From contig CACNGC010000008.1 in assembly GCA_902619805.1 (NCBI GenBank), forward strand, positions 16,627-80,626: DNA of 64,000 nt, written 5' to 3'. A program made the position numbers and the translations under genes. The stretch comes from an uncultured SAR116 cluster alpha proteobacterium (lineage in GTDB: Bacteria > Pseudomonadota > Alphaproteobacteria > Puniceispirillales > Marisalimonadaceae). Shown one piece after another: positions 62,355 through 64,000 of this stretch; within the stretch, counting starts at the first letter, position 1, and every line of letters starts with the position of its first letter. The notes beneath the pieces are model-generated. The model worked only from the letters and a program-made list of their open reading frames with translations, made no database searches and was not told where the DNA came from.

Positions 62355-62943
62355 TTCCAAAGTCCTTCCTATTAATTAGTTTTCTTAGAGGTTTCATATT
62401 TAATGCGTAAGCTAGAAATAATTTTAAAACATATTCAATTCTATTTTCTAACCAATCAGGTATATTATTTCCATGAGCGCCAGGTTTAAATTCATCTACA
62501 TTTCTTATGATAATATTTTCTGGGACCCACATTAAGTGTGTGTTTTTATAAGACGATGACCTCAACTCAGCAATTGGATATGCGCCACCACTACCACTGC
62601 TTACTGATACAATTAAACCTGGTTTATGGGCTAATTCACCATTTCCACACAATAAGAATAAATTTTTTGCATTAGGTGTTGCCATTCCTCCATATTCAGG
62701 CACAACCAGTATAAAACCATCAGATTGATCAAAATTATCAGAAATATTACGCCATATTTCTCCCCAAACACCCTTACCACTTTTTTTTTCTGGTGACCAT
62801 AATGGTAATTTAACTTCTGCCAGATCCAAATTAAAAAGGTTTAGATTCATCTCAATTTTACTCAGGATGTGGTATAAGTAATTAGATATTTTTTTTGATT
62901 GTGAATTTTTTCTATGACTTGCGGAAATTATTGAAATTTTCAT
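62344..62943 (-). CDS. NADPH-dependent FMN reductase family protein
   Basis: A 199-residue flavodoxin-fold protein of the FMN_red family. It opens with ISIISASHRKNSQSKKI (phosphate loop) and continues with VVPEYGGMATPNAKNLF and VSVSSGSGGAYP, which contact FMN. It reduces FMN or quinones with NADPH. It is the first gene of a three-gene minus-strand run with phhB and aacS, and is divergent from pyrC with 90 bases between. Confidence 0.85.
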   Translation of the reverse strand: MKISIISASHRKNSQSKKISNYLYHILSKIEMNLNLFNLDLAEVKLPLWSPEKKSGKGVWGEIWRNISDNFDQSDGFILVVPEYGGMATPNAKNLFLLCGNGELAHKPGLIVSVSSGSGGAYPIAELRSSSYKNTHLMWVPENIIIRNVDEFKPGAHGNNIPDWLENRIEYVLKLFLAYALNMKPLRKLINRKDFGNGM

Positions 62944-63033
62944 AATATTTGCACCAAAACTTAATGAATATAATTTTAAAATTATTTATGTTATTAACAT
63001 AATTAATTTTATTTTTAAAGATTAGTAGAAATT

Positions 63034-64000
63034 ATGAAAGAGATACTTATTACAAAACCAGATGATTGGCATGTCCATTTTAGAGATAATGAAATTTTAA
63101 AAGCGGTTGTACCTGAAACTTCAAGGCATTTTGCACGCGCAATTGTCATGCCAAACTTGTCACCACCAATTTTAAATGGTTGTGATGCCCAAAAATATAA
63201 AGAAAGAATTACTAAATCTATCCCCAAAGAAGATGATTTTATTCCTTTTATGACTCTCTATTTAACAGAAAAAACTAATAAAAACGAACTTAAAAAATCA
63301 TTTGAGGAACATCAAGTGTTCGCTGCCAAACTTTATCCAGCTGGAGCTACTACAAATTCGGATTCTGGTGTCAAAGATATTAAAAATATTATTCCAGTTC
63401 TTCAAACTATGGCAGAAATTGGCATGCCCCTATTAATACATGGTGAAGTAACGAATAAAGAAATTGATATTTTTGATAGAGAAAAAAAATTTATTGATAC
63501 TATATTAAGTTTTATTTGTAAGGAAATACCAGAACTTAAAATTACACTAGAGCATATAACAACAAAAGAAGCAGTTTATTTCGTAAAAGAAAGTAACACG
63601 AATATAGCAGCTTCCATAACACCGCACCACCTTGCTTTAAATAGAAATGCACTTTTCGTTGGTGGCATAAGACCACATAATTATTGTTTACCTATCTTAA
63701 AAAGTGAGATGCATAGATTAGCATTAATAAATGCTGTTACAATAAAAAACACAAAGTTTTTTTTAGGAACAGATACTGCTCCTCATCTGTCATCTGATAA
63801 AGAAAATGAATGTGGATGTGCAGGAATTTTTAATTCTACATATTGCATGTCTATTCTTGCACAAATTTTTGAAAATGAGAATTCTATTTCCAAACTTGAG
63901 AATTTTGTAAGTTTAATTGGTGCAAAACATTATAAACTAAAGAAGAATAAAAATAAAATTCAGTTGATTAGATTAGAAAATCCTCTAATTTTTAAAAAAG
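63034..64000 (+). CDS. pyrC: Dihydroorotase (PyrC), 3' end beyond window
   Basis: An open frame from ATG at 63034 to the window edge gives 322 residues of PyrC (usually about 345). Zinc ligands DDWHVHFRD (His13, His15), the carbamylated lysine Lys99 in AAKLYPAG, MPLLIHGE, ITLEHITT, TPHHL, and GTDTAPH are all visible in order. It closes carbamoyl-aspartate into dihydroorotate in pyrimidine synthesis. It is the homodimeric type. The gene continues past the right edge, so the C-terminus is not seen. Confidence 0.93.
   Translation, partial: MKEILITKPDDWHVHFRDNEILKAVVPETSRHFARAIVMPNLSPPILNGCDAQKYKERITKSIPKEDDFIPFMTLYLTEKTNKNELKKSFEEHQVFAAKLYPAGATTNSDSGVKDIKNIIPVLQTMAEIGMPLLIHGEVTNKEIDIFDREKKFIDTILSFICKEIPELKITLEHITTKEAVYFVKESNTNIAASITPHHLALNRNALFVGGIRPHNYCLPILKSEMHRLALINAVTIKNTKFFLGTDTAPHLSSDKENECGCAGIFNSTYCMSILAQIFENENSISKLENFVSLIGAKHYKLKKNKNKIQLIRLENPLIFKK

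Noticed and set aside
1..64000. Mobile elements, CRISPR arrays, tRNA or rRNA genes, integration sites
   Set aside because: No transposase, integrase, direct-repeat array or tRNA cloverleaf was recognised on either strand by eye.

Overview
The window is A+T-rich (about one third G+C by eye, not computed). It is densely packed with catabolic and transport genes and shows no rRNA, tRNA, CRISPR array, insertion sequence or phage gene. Ubiquinone biosynthesis (Coq7), a fused indolepyruvate:ferredoxin oxidoreductase, GapR (DUF2312), a DUF1244 protein, SufE and an MntR/DtxR-type regulator together point to an alphaproteobacterium. Base composition, short intergenic gaps and many high-affinity uptake systems fit a streamlined marine heterotroph. 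That placement is inference from gene content.

Layout. 1-1480: left edge of a branched-chain-type (Liv) ABC system, with a permease cut by the window edge behind its binding protein. 1571-2720: coq7, a DCC/DUF393 thiol protein and an unknown small gene. 3234-6221: a complete tripartite tricarboxylate transporter (tctC-tctB-tctA). 6205-15477: an unusual block made of a TauE-type permease, a TPP enzyme, a four-domain rhodanese protein and a five-gene operon (MetY-like PLP enzyme, hydrolase, CoA ligase, DHDPS-like aldolase, thiol-dioxygenase-like cupin). 15605-24204: two acyl-CoA ligases, the fused oxidoreductase and a DmdC-type acyl-CoA dehydrogenase. 24457-34051: one long operon with a CoA ligase, a full Liv transporter, a PaaK-like protein, an SDR and a MaoC hydratase. 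34079-39556: a second full Liv operon running head-on towards it. 39702-46636: a CBS protein broken by in-frame stops, GlpE, then thiolase, HIBCH, isobutyryl-CoA dehydrogenase, a GMC oxidoreductase and an ECHDC3-like hydratase (valine/acyl-CoA degradation). 46771-51655: an MFS carrier and a set of kinase, SDR, acyl-CoA dehydrogenase and HAD genes that resembles the domains of animal ACAD10/ACAD11. 51648-64000: housekeeping and mixed genes (glycosyltransferases, RNA methyltransferases, SufE, MntR, GapR, PyrF, QueF, MFS, acetoacetyl-CoA synthetase, pterin dehydratase, FMN reductase, PyrC).

Taken together, the genes describe uptake of carboxylates and amino-acid or aromatic-type substrates by several periplasmic-binding-protein systems. 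Substrates would be activated by at least six adenylate-forming enzymes and broken down by acyl-CoA chemistry, with an organosulfur flavour on the left side. The points most worth checking are the split ACAD10/11-like gene set, the uncharacterised operon at 10265-15477, the stem-loop behind each of the four binding-protein genes, and the CBS gene with two in-frame TAA codons.
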